DNA of 64,000 nt from Lutibacter citreus (GCF_003260195.1 NZ_QEIH01000002.1:496001-560000); one strand, 5' to 3'. Numbered from the stretch's first letter, positions 54,867 to 64,000 are shown. A program made the numbers and translations. Notes: generated by a model not told the origin, from the sequence alone.

Positions 54867-56309
54867 ATGAAAACTATATTAATTTCAATTTTAGCATTCA
54901 TAAATATTGCTGCTTTTAGTCAAAATAATGTGGAACAGACCAAAATTAAAGACTATTTAGAAAGCACAATTCAAAATAAAAACACACTACTAATAAGCAA
55001 AATTTCGCAAAATGTAGTAGCGTCAGATATTATTAAAAGTAGTTTAACAATAAACACCGGAGATAAATATAACAACAACACAATACAAGAGCTATATTTT
55101 ATAAAAACAGATAATAAACTTACCTCTTTTAAAAATTTAAGTGAATTATTAGCTTCTAGCGAGTTTCTAGAAAGCTTAAAATCGAAGAAATTTAAACTAT
55201 TAACTGAAGATGATGGTGTTGCCTTTCAATCTATTTTAAAATTAATGGACAATGAGCGAGGTTTAGGATTTTTTATAGAAGAAAATACTTGGTATTTTAT
55301 TAGAGATAAGTTTTTTGATGATGTTAAAGCATATATAGTTACTACAGATAAAGAAGGACAAATTTCTAAAATAGTTTATGAAAATAAATTAAAAAAGACG
55401 TTGCCTGAAACATTATTACAAGCTGGAGAATCAATTGATTATACAGATTCCGTAGCTGTAATTTCAAAAGAAGATATTGACTTTATGCGTAATTATTTGT
55501 TTAATAAAACCAATTATAAATTTGAGGTTTCACCACTTAATTTTTATTCAATACATAAAATATCAAGCATTTTAATTAACAAATGCAACTTAAAAGTAAC
55601 CGAAGTTGATGAAGGTGGCAGTTTTACAAATAACACACCTTTTGTGTTAGTTTCTAGTAATAATGAGTACATAAAAACTTCTATTAATGAACTTCTTGAA
55701 ACACCATTATTTTTAAAAAGTTTACAAGAAAAATACACACTAAAAACAGAAAATGATGCAAGACTTTTTCAATATGTATTAGACGATCTTTCACCTGTTA
55801 GTAAGTTTGATATTGAACTAAAAACCTTTTATAAAAAAGATAATATGTGGTTTTTTGTTCGAGAAAAATCTTTTGATGATTTAAAAGGATATGTCCTTTT
55901 GGTAGATGAAAAAAATAAGGTTTCTCATATAGAATATACTACCATTTCCGAAGAAAATATCCTTCGTTTAAAAATGAAAGATCCAACTTTTAAAGTTGAT
56001 TACAAATTTAAATTGGTACAACCAACTTCTAATAAAGTTACACTAAAAAAAGATGAAGGCTTAAGTGTTGAAATTAGTTTTGATGAAAATATGGTAAACG
56101 CAACAGGTTGTTGGATTTTAACACAGTTTGATGGACGAAAAGATGGCATGTACGCAGGCACAAGCATAGCATCACCTTATACGGATGGAAGAACGGGAAT
56201 GTCTTTGCAAAACAAACCACATACTATTGAATACTTTTTACTTAAAAATGGAGAAGAAAACACCGAAAATGCCTTGAGTAAAATAAAAATAAAAATTGAA
56301 GTAAAATAA
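54867..56309 (+). CDS. Secreted protein with two repeated domains and an Ig-like end, hypothetical
   Basis: A 480-residue exported protein (signal to about residue 18). Two diverged copies of a domain of about 160 residues are visible: the first near 25-175 (ending WYFIRDKFFDDVKAYIVTTDKEGQISKIVYE) and the second near 200-370 (ending WFFVREKSFDDLKGYVLLVDEKNKVSHIEYT). The end (about 385-480) is a single beta-sandwich-like segment (KDEGLSVEISFDENMVNATGCWILTQFDG). I recognise no family. Like the preceding gene it has arisen by internal duplication. Confidence 0.72.
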   Translation: MKTILISILAFINIAAFSQNNVEQTKIKDYLESTIQNKNTLLISKISQNVVASDIIKSSLTINTGDKYNNNTIQELYFIKTDNKLTSFKNLSELLASSEFLESLKSKKFKLLTEDDGVAFQSILKLMDNERGLGFFIEENTWYFIRDKFFDDVKAYIVTTDKEGQISKIVYENKLKKTLPETLLQAGESIDYTDSVAVISKEDIDFMRNYLFNKTNYKFEVSPLNFYSIHKISSILINKCNLKVTEVDEGGSFTNNTPFVLVSSNNEYIKTSINELLETPLFLKSLQEKYTLKTENDARLFQYVLDDLSPVSKFDIELKTFYKKDNMWFFVREKSFDDLKGYVLLVDEKNKVSHIEYTTISEENILRLKMKDPTFKVDYKFKLVQPTSNKVTLKKDEGLSVEISFDENMVNATGCWILTQFDGRKDGMYAGTSIASPYTDGRTGMSLQNKPHTIEYFLLKNGEENTENALSKIKIKIEVK

Positions 56310-56324
56310 ATAAAATTTAAACTA

Positions 56325-56963
56325 ATGAAACGAGCACTATATTTTTTAATAATTGCAGTCTTTTTAGGCTCTTGTTCAATAAGCAAAAAAACAACAACAG
56401 CAAGTAAACCTGAACCAGTTCCACCAGCAGGAATCACATTTACTGAAATTACTAATTATAAAGGTTTTGCATCACTTCAAAAGCCGTATCAAGGTGAAGG
56501 ATTTAGCAAGCAAGAATCTGGCGGCTCTCGCAATGATGCTGGAGAAGAAGTTCCAACCAGCAAATATCTTGGACAACATGTATATCAATTTAGTGATTTA
56601 TCTACAAATAACTTTATAAAAGGAGAGAATACTACTATTAATATAGCTCTTGAAAGCATTAAAAAATCCAGTATTTTAAGACCATTGCTAAAAAAAGAAA
56701 ATGTAGTAGAACAGTACAGTGATGTTGTAATTGCAGGTAAAACATGTAAAAGATTTCTTGTTTCCTCTAATTTTAGTAGAAACGATTATTCTTGTGTGTA
56801 TTATAGATTGGGTTATATAATTCCACATCATAATACTACGGCACTTTTTTATATAGATCAAGCAAAAAGTAGTCCAATAACTGCTTTTGAAGGAGATGTT
56901 AAAAAACTTGAAAGTGTGTTTAAGTATATGATAGAAACTGTTGAATTTAGAGAATTTGAATAA
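56325..56963 (+). CDS. Lipoprotein, hypothetical
   Basis: A 212-residue lipoprotein (lipobox LGSC, Cys17) followed by SISKKTTTASKPEPVPPAG, a Pro/Thr-rich linker, then a mixed domain with KTCKRFLVSSNFSRNDYSCVYYRLGYIIPHHNTTALFYID and a C-terminal helix (VKKLESVFKYMIETVEF). Three cysteines other than the anchor occur in the second half. The family is unknown. It is 15 bp downstream of the previous gene. Confidence 0.7.
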   Translation: MKRALYFLIIAVFLGSCSISKKTTTASKPEPVPPAGITFTEITNYKGFASLQKPYQGEGFSKQESGGSRNDAGEEVPTSKYLGQHVYQFSDLSTNNFIKGENTTINIALESIKKSSILRPLLKKENVVEQYSDVVIAGKTCKRFLVSSNFSRNDYSCVYYRLGYIIPHHNTTALFYIDQAKSSPITAFEGDVKKLESVFKYMIETVEFREFE

Positions 56964-56985
56964 TTAAATTGAAAAAATTAATACT

Positions 56986-57462
56986 ATGAAACATCTTTTA
57001 AAAAAAATAACAATTTTAGTAATTATAAGCCTTGTACTTAATGCCTGTTCAAGCGAAAATAAACGAAATGCCAACTTTTTACCTCCTTTAAGTATTCCAA
57101 TAGCTACAGAAATTAGTGGTGATACGGAACTTGTTGAAGTAATAAAATCTTCTGAAAAAGCACTTAATGAATTTTCAGATAATATTGAACAATTAGCAAT
57201 TGAAGGAAAAGATGTTTTAAATAAAAAAGATGAAGATCAAACTTTAATGGATGGATTAAAAGTAGGAAAATTAATGGTTCAGTTTGTTTCAAATAGCACT
57301 CAAATGGCAAAACTAATTGAAGAGTTTGATACTTATATGAATGAAAAAGAAGAACAAGGTTTAATTAATGATACACAACTAAAAGCTTTAGAGCAAGTAA
57401 GTAATGCATTTATTAAACGAACAGAACAAATAAATGAAAAGTATAAAAATTATTTAAACTAA
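56986..57462 (+). CDS. Helical lipoprotein, hypothetical
   Basis: A 158-residue lipoprotein (lipobox LNAC, Cys22) with a mainly alpha-helical body: EISGDTELVEVIKSSEKALNEFSDNIEQLAIEGKDVL, MDGLKVGKLMVQFVSNSTQMAKLIEEFDTYM, and NDTQLKALEQVSNAFIKRTEQINEKYKNYL. The heptad-like spacing suggests a coiled bundle on the periplasmic face of the outer membrane. It is the last gene of the envelope cluster, followed by a strong terminator 124 bp downstream. Confidence 0.72.
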   Translation: MKHLLKKITILVIISLVLNACSSENKRNANFLPPLSIPIATEISGDTELVEVIKSSEKALNEFSDNIEQLAIEGKDVLNKKDEDQTLMDGLKVGKLMVQFVSNSTQMAKLIEEFDTYMNEKEEQGLINDTQLKALEQVSNAFIKRTEQINEKYKNYLN

Positions 57463-57877
57463 TAAATGTGGGTTGATTTTGTTAAAAAGGTGATTTTAAA
57501 AATGTTTGAAGTAATAAAATAACGAGGCACAATATAAAAATTAGTATTTGGAGTAATTAATTGTTGATTTATTTCTATTTACTTTAAAAAGTTCAAGTTT
57601 AAAAGCTTGAACTTTTTTTATATAGTTACTCTAAACAGCCATTTTAATTTAAAGCTAATAGAATCAACTACGGAGCAATAATTGACGTTTGTATTTTGTT
57701 GATAATCAGTATTTAGGAGTAAATTGTCGTTTGTTTAAAAAGCCTCATAATGTTAAAAACTTAAGGTCAATTGTGAATAAGTGCCCTTTTTTTTTGTTTG
57801 TTTTTTTCCAATCTTTGTTTTTCTCGATTCGAAAGAAATCAACTGATAATTTTACCAATAAAAAAAAGTCTAAGAAA
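57463..57877 (+). other. Intergenic region upstream of nrdB
   Basis: A 415-bp stretch holding the terminator of the envelope cluster (57586-57617) and the control region of nrdB. A 12-bp near-direct repeat ATTG[A/T]CGTTTGT occurs at 57681-57692 and 57723-57734, spaced 42 bp (about four helical turns). A long in-frame extension of nrdB crosses it but is not coding by my reading. No exact -7 element or NrdR-type box was found. Confidence 0.45.
57586..57617 (+). terminator. Rho-independent terminator after the envelope cluster
   Basis: A 12-bp perfect stem (57586-57597 and 57606-57617) with an 8-nt loop and a run of seven T across the end of the right arm. Confidence 0.9.
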
Positions 57878-58849
57878 ATGCCGGCTATTGAACCTATTTT
57901 ACAAGAAAACAAAGACAGATTTGTAATTTTCCCTATTCAACATCAAGATATTTGGGAATGGTATAAAAAACAAGAAGCTAGTATTTGGACAGCAGAAGAA
58001 ATTGATTTACACCAAGATGTAATTGATTGGGAAACAAAATTAAACGATGATGAACGTTATTTTATAAAACATATTTTGGCGTTTTTTGCCGCTTCTGATG
58101 GAATTGTAAATGAAAACTTAGCCGAAAATTTTGTTAGTGAGGTTCAATATTCTGAAGCGAAATTCTTTTATGGATTCCAAATAATGATGGAAAACATACA
58201 TTCTGAAGTATATTCTTTATTAATTGATACATATGTTAAGAATGAAGTTGAAAAAAATGAGCTTTTTAAAGCTATTGATGTTTTTCCTGCAATTAAATTA
58301 AAGGCAGATTGGGCATTAAAATGGATCGAAAGTCCAAGCTTTGCTGAGCGCTTAATTGCTTTTGCAGCCGTTGAAGGAATTTTCTTTTCAGGAAGTTTTT
58401 GTTCAATATTTTGGTTGAAGAAAAGAGGTTTATTACCTGGTTTAACTTTTTCTAACGAGTTAATTTCTCGTGACGAAGGATTACATTGTGATTTTGCGGT
58501 ACACTTACACAACAACCACATTGTAAACAAGGTTCCAAAAGAACGAATTACACATATTATTGTTGACGCACTTGATATTGAACGTAAATTTATAACAGAA
58601 TCATTACCGGTAAGTTTAATTGGTATGAATGCTAAATTAATGACTCAATATTTAGAATTTGTAACAGACAGACTTTTAACTGAGTTTGGATGTGAAAAAG
58701 TTTATAACGTTTCCAACCCTTTTGATTTTATGGAAATGATTTCTCTAGAAGGGAAAACCAACTTTTTTGAAAAACGTGTTTCTGAATATCAAAAAGCCGG
58801 TGTTAAATCTGGAGGAACTGGAAGTATTAGTTTCGATGCCGATTTTTAA
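57878..58849 (+). CDS. nrdB: Ribonucleoside-diphosphate reductase beta subunit (class Ia)
   Basis: A 323-residue R2 protein that houses the diiron-tyrosyl radical. Iron ligands and the radical site are present in the R2 pattern: [13 protein letters not shown] (Asp), [21 protein letters not shown] (Glu, His and the radical Tyr), and a second iron pair in [13 protein letters not shown] and [11 protein letters not shown]. The sequence resembles the eukaryote-like R2 branch. It begins at the ATG at 57878 ([15 protein letters not shown]). A frame extending to 57689 adds 63 residues of low-complexity sequence and is rejected. nrdA follows after 258 bp. Confidence 0.96.
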   Translation: MPAIEPILQENKDRFVIFPIQHQDIWEWYKKQEASIWTAEEIDLHQDVIDWETKLNDDERYFIKHILAFFAASDGIVNENLAENFVSEVQYSEAKFFYGFQIMMENIHSEVYSLLIDTYVKNEVEKNELFKAIDVFPAIKLKADWALKWIESPSFAERLIAFAAVEGIFFSGSFCSIFWLKKRGLLPGLTFSNELISRDEGLHCDFAVHLHNNHIVNKVPKERITHIIVDALDIERKFITESLPVSLIGMNAKLMTQYLEFVTDRLLTEFGCEKVYNVSNPFDFMEMISLEGKTNFFEKRVSEYQKAGVKSGGTGSISFDADF

Positions 58850-59107
58850 GTGATTCTAAATTGACAATTACAAATTACGTTTATCTCAACGTATATTTGA
58901 ACCCCTAAAATATTAAAGTTAAATAATCTAAGTTTAATCTGAGGTATTTAACGTTGTTATTCTTGCTTAGGTAAGCGGTCATACCTTGTAAATATAGGTT
59001 GCTTCCTTATTATAAGGATGACAAGATTGAGAAAAAATTAACAAGAATCTTTGTTGCGAGTTAATTCGTAATTCAAAAATTCGTAAATTAAAAATTGTAG
59101 ATAAAAT
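58850..59107 (+). other. Spacer between nrdB and nrdA
   Basis: A 258-bp gap, longer than expected inside an operon. It has a short inverted repeat CCTTA/TAAGG (around 59012-59024) and is richer in GC than its flanks between 58960 and 59030. No open reading frame or exact -7 element was seen; the spacer may carry a separate nrdA promoter or a structured RNA. Confidence 0.35.
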
Positions 59108-61489
59108 ATGTTTGTACTAAAAAGAGACGGAAGAAAAGAACCTGTGATGTTTGATAAAATCACGGCAAGAGTAAGAAAAATGTGTTATGGTTTAAATAAA
59201 CTTGTTGATCCTGTAAAGGTTGCAATGAGAGTTATTGAAGGCCTTTATGATGGTGTTACTACTTCCGAACTCGATAATTTAGCTGCTGAAACTGCTGCTA
59301 CTATGACGGTGCAACACCCAGATTATGCAAAGCTTGCGGCTCGAATTGCGGTTTCAAATCTACATAAAAACACAAAAAAATCATTTTCAGATGTTATGAC
59401 GGATTTATACAATTATGTAAATCCAAGAACTGGAAAAAAAGCTGCTTTATTAGCTGATGATACTTATAAAGTTATCATGGATAATTCTGCAAAATTAGAT
59501 TCAACTATAATTTATAATAGAGATTTTAGTTATGATTATTTTGGATTTAAAACATTAGAACGTTCTTATTTATTAAAACTAAATGGAAAAATAGCAGAAC
59601 GTCCTCAGCATATGTTAATGCGCGTTGCGATTGGTATTCATCAAAATGATATTGATGAAGCCATTGAAACATATGAATTAATGTCTAAGAAAATATTTAC
59701 ACACGCTACACCTACTTTATTTAATTCTGGAACTCCAAAACCACAAATGTCTTCTTGTTTTTTATTACAAATACAAGACGATAGTATTGATGGTATTTAT
59801 GATACTTTAAAGCAAACTGCAAAAATCTCGCAATCTGCTGGTGGAATTGGATTGTCAATTCATAATGTTAGAGCTACAGGTTCTTATATTAGGGGAACTA
59901 ATGGAACTTCTAACGGAATTGTACCAATGCTAAAGGTTTATAATGATACTGCTCGTTATGTAGATCAAGGAGGAGGAAAACGTAAAGGATCTTTTGCTAT
60001 TTATATGGAACCTTGGCACGCTGATGTTTTCAACTTTTTAGATTTACGTAAAAATACAGGAGCCGAAGAAATGAGAGCTCGTGATTTATTTTACGCTATG
60101 TGGATTCCAGATTTATTTATGAAACGTGTTGAAGAAAATGGAGATTGGACATTAATGTGTCCAAATGAATGTCCGCACTTATTTGATACTTATGGAGATG
60201 AATTTGAAAAATTATATACCGGTTACGAAAAAGTAGGAAAAGGACGTAAAACAATAAAGGCACGTGAACTTTGGGAAAAAATATTAGAAGCTCAAATTGA
60301 AACAGGAAATCCTTATATGTTGTATAAAGATGCAGCAAACAGAAAATCTAATCAAAAGAATTTAGGTACTATTCGTTCATCTAACTTGTGTACAGAAATT
60401 ATGGAATATACAGCAAAAGACGAAGTTGCAGTTTGTAACTTAGCCTCCATTGCTATTCCAATGTTTATTGATGAAGACAAAAACGGAGAAAAATATTTTA
60501 ATCATCAAAGGCTTTTTGAAGTAACTAAAAAAATTACCAGAAATTTAGATACTGTAATAGATCGTAATTATTATCCAGTGAAAGAAGCTGAAAATTCTAA
60601 TTTCCGTCATAGACCAGTTGGTTTAGGGATTCAAGGTTTAGCAGATGCTTTTATTATGTTACGTATGCCTTTTACAAGTGATGAAGCTAAAAAATTAAAT
60701 GAAGAAATTTTTGAAACAATTTATTTTTCAGCTGTAACTTCATCAATGGAAATGGCTAAAGCAAAAGGAACTTATTCAACCTATGAAGGTTCCCCAATGT
60801 CTAAAGGAGAATTCCAGTTTAATATGTGGGGAGTATCTGAAGATGATTTAAGTGGCCGTTGGGATTGGAAAGCTCTTAGAAAAGATGTACTAGAAAACGG
60901 AATTAGAAACTCATTATTAGTTGCTCCAATGCCAACAGCTTCTACATCACAAATATTAGGGAACAATGAAGCTTTTGAACCTTACACTTCAAATATTTAC
61001 ACAAGAAGAGTTTTAAGTGGTGAGTATATTGTTGTAAACAAACATTTATTGGAAGACCTTGTAGAATTAGGACTTTGGAATAATGAAATGAAGGAGAACA
61101 TTATGCGTGCGAACGGATCTGTTCAACATATTGATGTAATTCCTCAAGATTTAAAAGAGTTATATAAAACTGTTTGGGAAATGAGTATGAAAGATATTAT
61201 TGATATGTCTAGACAGAGAGGTTATTTTATTGATCAATCTCAATCTTTAAATCTGTTTATGCAAGATGCTAACTATTCTAAATTAACTTCTATGCACTTT
61301 TACGCTTGGAAAAGCGGTTTAAAAACAGGAATGTATTATTTACGTACAAAAAGTGCGGTAAATGCAATTCAATTTACAGTTTCAAAAGAAAAAAAGGTAG
61401 AAGATAAACCTTTAACGCCTGAAGAATTAAAAGCTATGTTAATTGCATCGCAAAATAATCCAGACGATTGTGAGATGTGCGGTTCGTAA
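59108..61489 (+). CDS. nrdA: Ribonucleoside-diphosphate reductase alpha subunit (class Ia)
   Basis: A 793-residue R1 protein. An N-terminal ATP-cone (1-90, [23 protein letters not shown]) senses ATP/dATP; the catalytic barrel has the active-site cysteines in [17 protein letters not shown] and VAVCNLAS, with the loop [19 protein letters not shown]. The C-terminal redox pair is CEMC (DDCEMCGS). It converts ribonucleotides to deoxyribonucleotides with NrdB. A terminator follows 150 bp downstream. Confidence 0.97.
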   Translation: MFVLKRDGRKEPVMFDKITARVRKMCYGLNKLVDPVKVAMRVIEGLYDGVTTSELDNLAAETAATMTVQHPDYAKLAARIAVSNLHKNTKKSFSDVMTDLYNYVNPRTGKKAALLADDTYKVIMDNSAKLDSTIIYNRDFSYDYFGFKTLERSYLLKLNGKIAERPQHMLMRVAIGIHQNDIDEAIETYELMSKKIFTHATPTLFNSGTPKPQMSSCFLLQIQDDSIDGIYDTLKQTAKISQSAGGIGLSIHNVRATGSYIRGTNGTSNGIVPMLKVYNDTARYVDQGGGKRKGSFAIYMEPWHADVFNFLDLRKNTGAEEMRARDLFYAMWIPDLFMKRVEENGDWTLMCPNECPHLFDTYGDEFEKLYTGYEKVGKGRKTIKARELWEKILEAQIETGNPYMLYKDAANRKSNQKNLGTIRSSNLCTEIMEYTAKDEVAVCNLASIAIPMFIDEDKNGEKYFNHQRLFEVTKKITRNLDTVIDRNYYPVKEAENSNFRHRPVGLGIQGLADAFIMLRMPFTSDEAKKLNEEIFETIYFSAVTSSMEMAKAKGTYSTYEGSPMSKGEFQFNMWGVSEDDLSGRWDWKALRKDVLENGIRNSLLVAPMPTASTSQILGNNEAFEPYTSNIYTRRVLSGEYIVVNKHLLEDLVELGLWNNEMKENIMRANGSVQHIDVIPQDLKELYKTVWEMSMKDIIDMSRQRGYFIDQSQSLNLFMQDANYSKLTSMHFYAWKSGLKTGMYYLRTKSAVNAIQFTVSKEKKVEDKPLTPEELKAMLIASQNNPDDCEMCGS

Positions 61490-61637
61490 TAAAAGATTGT
61501 TAATATCTTGTGGATAAGAATATCAACTTATAAAAAATCAGCCTTTTATTTTGTAGATATTTGCAGTAATTAATATTTTGTTCTTAAGGAACTATTTAAG
61601 TAACGTTATAAACTGAATAAATAGTCAACCCATAGAT

Positions 61638-61670
61638 AGAGTCTCATTTATAAAATGAGACTCTTTTTTA
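61638..61670 (+). terminator. Rho-independent terminator after nrdA
   Basis: A 12-bp perfect stem (61638-61649 and 61653-61664) with a 3-nt loop and six T in the following bases. Confidence 0.92.
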
Positions 61671-61723
61671 TTTTATATTGTTTAATTATTTGTAGTTTTA
61701 CCTTTTAGAACATAACGTTATCT

Positions 61724-61761
61724 TAACATTAATTTAATGTTGGTAACTTTAATTTAATGTT
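61724..61761 (+). promoter_or_regulatory. Tandem 18-bp repeat, probable operator of the phosphate transporter gene
   Basis: Two copies of TAAC[A/T]TTAATTTAATGTT lie at 61724-61741 and 61744-61761, with one mismatch and an exact period of 20 bp (two helical turns). The first copy also contains a near-perfect inverted repeat. The second ends 18 bp before the -7 box, overlapping the -33 zone, where an activator or repressor could act. A Pho-type regulator is a plausible binder, but that is inference. Confidence 0.6.
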
Positions 61762-61779
61762 AGGCTTATTTATAGAAAG

Positions 61780-61787
61780 TACTTTTG
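61780..61787 (+). promoter_or_regulatory. -7 promoter element (TACTTTTG) for the phosphate transporter
   Basis: Exact TAnnTTTG match 20 bp upstream of the ATG at 61808. Confidence 0.75.
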
Positions 61788-61807
61788 CAGAATCTAAACT
61801 TTAAAAG

Positions 61808-64000
61808 ATGGGAGATATTTATATTTTAATGCTTGTGGCTCTTACTGTACTTGCAATTATTGACTTAGTTGTAGGGGTGAGTAATGATGCCGTAAACTTT
61901 TTAAATTCAGCAATTGGATCAAAAGCAATTCCAATTAAAGCAATTTTAATAATTGCAAGTGTGGGAGTTGCGGTAGGAGCAATAACCTCAAGTGGTATGA
62001 TGGAAGTCGCCAGAAAAGGTATTTTTAACCCTGCTGAATTCTATTTCGATGAAATTATGTTCATTTTTATGGCAGTTATGATTACTGACATATTACTTCT
62101 GGATGTATTCAATTCATTAGGAATGCCAACTTCAACTACTGTTTCTATTGTATTTGAATTGTTAGGAGCCGCAGTTGCAATGGCTTTAATTAAAATTTCA
62201 AATAATGATGCAGAAACATTTGCTAATGTTGGTAAATATATAAATTCAGATAAAGCCTTATTAATTATATCAGGTATTCTACTTTCGGTTTTTATTGCGT
62301 TTACGGTAGGAGCATTGGTACAGTTTTTATCTAGACTTTTATATACATTTCAATTTGAAAAAAGAAAAAGTTTTGTAAATGCATTATTTGGAGGTTTTGC
62401 AATTACTGCAATTACATATTTTATTTTTGTAAAAGGAATGAAAGGAACTCCTTTTTATGATGATATAAAACATTTAATTGAAGGGCGAACGTTTGAAATT
62501 ATTATTTATGGCTTTTTATTCTGGACTCTTTTATCTCAATTATTAGTGTCAGTTTTTAAAGTTAATATTTTAAAATTTATTGTAATTATTGGAACATTCT
62601 CCTTAGCTATGGCTTTTGCAGGGAATGATTTAGTGAATTTTATAGGTGTGCCAATTGCAGCTTGGAATTCTTACCAAGAATGGCATGCTTCTGGTATTCC
62701 TGCTCATGAATTTTCAATGGGTGTTTTAGCTAAAAAGGTACCTTCTAATCCAACCTTATTGTTTATTGCAGGTATGATTATGGTGATTACACTTTGGTTT
62801 TCTAAAAAAGCTAAATCTGTTATTGAAACAGGTATTAATCTTGCTAGACAAGGTGATGGTCATGAAAAATTTCAAGCAAATGCGGTTTCTAGAACTGTAG
62901 TTCGTGGAGCAATATCATTTAGTAAAGGAATGTCTAAAATAGTTCCTCCAAAATCTTTAAAATGGATAGATTCAAAATTTCAAAAACCAATTGTTGAACT
63001 ACCTAAAGATAAATCTTATGAATTACCTGCATTTGATATGGTTAGAGCTTCGGTAAATTTATTTGTTGCTGGGATATTAATTTCAATAGGTACATCATTA
63101 AAATTACCTTTATCAACAACATATGTTACTTTTATGGTTGCTATGGGTACTTCTTTAGCTGATAGAGCTTGGGGAAGAGAGAGTGCTGTATATAGAGTTG
63201 CTGGAGTATTTAATGTAATTGGTGGTTGGTTTTTAACAGCTTTATCAGCATTTACTGTTGCTGCAATTTTTGCTTACGTTATCTACCTAGGAGAAATTGT
63301 TTCTGTTGCAGTTTTATTAATAATTGTATTATTTTTATTGGGACGAAGTTCTGTTAGACATACTAAAAAAGCAAAAGAAAAGAAAGAAAAACGTTATATG
63401 GAACGTGCTGAATTAATTACAATTAATGAAGTTGTAAAAGAAAGTTCAGATCACATTTCAGAAGTTGTAAAACGTGTAAATAAATTATTTTCAAATGTTG
63501 TAATTGATTTATCTTCACATGATTTAAACAAACTTTCTAAAACTGAAAAACACGTAAGAAAGTTAAATAACGAAGTTAATGAACTTAGAGAAGAAGTATT
63601 CTACTTTATTAAATCATTAGATGATTCTTCAGTTAAAGCAAGTAGATTTTACATTTTAATTTTAGGGTATCTGCAAGATATAACTCAATCAATTGAATAT
63701 ATAGCTACTACAAGTTACAAACATGTAAATAACAATCATAAGCAATTAAAATCTTCATCAATAAAAGATTTAAATGAAATTAATGATAAATTAAAGGTTT
63801 TATTTGATAGGATTGAATCTGATTTTACCAAAAAAGATTTTGATAACTTATCAAATATTATTGATGCAAAACAAGAAATAATTGATTATGTTTCTGAATC
63901 AATAGATAAGCAAATTGCTAGAATTAGAACTGAAGAAAGTAGTCCTAAAAATTCTTCATTATATTTTGGTATTTTATTAGAAACCAAAGATTTAATTTCA
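61808..64000 (+). CDS. Inorganic phosphate transporter (PiT/PHO4 family) with PhoU-like tail, partial
   Basis: The frame runs from the ATG at 61808 to the window edge without a stop (731 codons seen). The transport part has the PiT signature repeated: GVSNDAVNFLNSAIGSKAI with SLGMPTSTTVSIVFELLG in the first half, and AMAFAGNDLVNFIGVPIAAW with LKLPLSTTYVTFMVAMGTSL in the second. About ten to twelve membrane helices end near residue 515. The remaining 200 residues are soluble and helical (RAELITINEVVKESSDHISEVVKRVNKLFSN and SIEYIATTSYKHVNNNHKQL), resembling PhoU, the phosphate-signalling protein. The transporter would co-import phosphate with Na+ or H+. The 3' end is missing. Confidence 0.93.
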   Translation, partial: MGDIYILMLVALTVLAIIDLVVGVSNDAVNFLNSAIGSKAIPIKAILIIASVGVAVGAITSSGMMEVARKGIFNPAEFYFDEIMFIFMAVMITDILLLDVFNSLGMPTSTTVSIVFELLGAAVAMALIKISNNDAETFANVGKYINSDKALLIISGILLSVFIAFTVGALVQFLSRLLYTFQFEKRKSFVNALFGGFAITAITYFIFVKGMKGTPFYDDIKHLIEGRTFEIIIYGFLFWTLLSQLLVSVFKVNILKFIVIIGTFSLAMAFAGNDLVNFIGVPIAAWNSYQEWHASGIPAHEFSMGVLAKKVPSNPTLLFIAGMIMVITLWFSKKAKSVIETGINLARQGDGHEKFQANAVSRTVVRGAISFSKGMSKIVPPKSLKWIDSKFQKPIVELPKDKSYELPAFDMVRASVNLFVAGILISIGTSLKLPLSTTYVTFMVAMGTSLADRAWGRESAVYRVAGVFNVIGGWFLTALSAFTVAAIFAYVIYLGEIVSVAVLLIIVLFLLGRSSVRHTKKAKEKKEKRYMERAELITINEVVKESSDHISEVVKRVNKLFSNVVIDLSSHDLNKLSKTEKHVRKLNNEVNELREEVFYFIKSLDDSSVKASRFYILILGYLQDITQSIEYIATTSYKHVNNNHKQLKSSSIKDLNEINDKLKVLFDRIESDFTKKDFDNLSNIIDAKQEIIDYVSESIDKQIARIRTEESSPKNSSLYFGILLETKDLIS

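Larger units (their letters stand above)
61490..61807 (+). other. Intergenic region upstream of the phosphate transporter
   Basis: A 318-bp region with the nrdA terminator (61638-61664), a tandem repeat at 61724-61761 and a perfect -7 box at 61780. No open reading frame was seen. Confidence 0.5.

Noticed and set aside
48823..57462. Envelope cluster as the type IX secretion or gliding locus
   Set aside because: None of the Por/Gld/Spr proteins was recognised and no type IX sorting domain occurs within it.
57689..57877. 63-residue N-terminal extension of NrdB
   Set aside because: Low-complexity residues with no resemblance to the R2 family; the conserved start is the ATG at 57878.
1..64000. 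CRISPR arrays, tRNA or rRNA genes
   Set aside because: No regularly spaced repeats, CCA-ended cloverleaf or rRNA-like stretch was recognised by eye; a tRNAscan run would settle the tRNA question.

Overview
The window is AT-rich, densely coded chromosome from a member of the Bacteroidota, most likely a flavobacterium (Flavobacteriaceae). The signs are a SusC/SusD pair, a type IX secretion sorting domain, several families confined to the phylum (DUF3078, DUF4270, DUF4271, DUF4296), no obvious Shine-Dalgarno sequences, and at least fifteen exact copies of the Bacteroidota -7 promoter element TAnnTTTG just upstream of genes. I cannot name a genus with confidence. No tRNA, rRNA, CRISPR array or intact insertion sequence was found.

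Layout. 0-4.1 kb holds an HxlR regulator, a secreted beta-propeller, a DUF1801 protein and two decaying genes: an esterase broken by one in-frame stop, and the 3' remnant of a triple-tyrosine/LuxR sensor-regulator. 4.3-11.5 kb is a nutrient-uptake locus: SusC, SusD, an unusual lipoprotein joining a glycerophosphodiester phosphodiesterase to a GH16 beta-glucanase, and an endonuclease/exonuclease/phosphatase-fold lipoprotein. The degraded regulator directly upstream was probably its sensor. 11.5-46.8 kb is mostly housekeeping: rsmI, an acyl-CoA ligase, aspS, an APC permease, a CLC transporter, glpQ-like, tadA, dxs, ALDH7, an ECF sigma factor with a membrane partner that carries a beta-barrel, an acyl-protein synthetase, tyrS, pyrC-like, a GT2 enzyme, hemD, radA, panD, panC, glmS, marC and others.

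47-57.5 kb carries a TPR-LuxR membrane regulator and then eight or nine consecutive envelope proteins (OmpA-like, four lipoproteins, a beta-barrel, a lipocalin-like protein, and secreted proteins with internal duplications). The run has short gaps and no enzyme I recognise. It is the least explained block here. 57.9-61.5 kb has a class Ia ribonucleotide reductase (nrdB, nrdA). The window ends inside a PiT-family phosphate transporter with a PhoU-like tail.

Main points for a second look: (1) the GDPD-GH16 fusion with a second phosphodiesterase in a SusCD locus, suggesting uptake of a phosphodiester-decorated beta-glucan or glycolipid; (2) the envelope operon at 48.8-57.5 kb; (3) four genes (tadA, dxs, panD, a DUF3109 gene) whose start codon begins exactly five bases after the last G of a perfect -7 box, which predicts leaderless mRNAs; (4) an 18-bp direct repeat with 20-bp period upstream of the phosphate transporter; (5) a sigma-factor partner that seems to span from the cytoplasm to the outer membrane.
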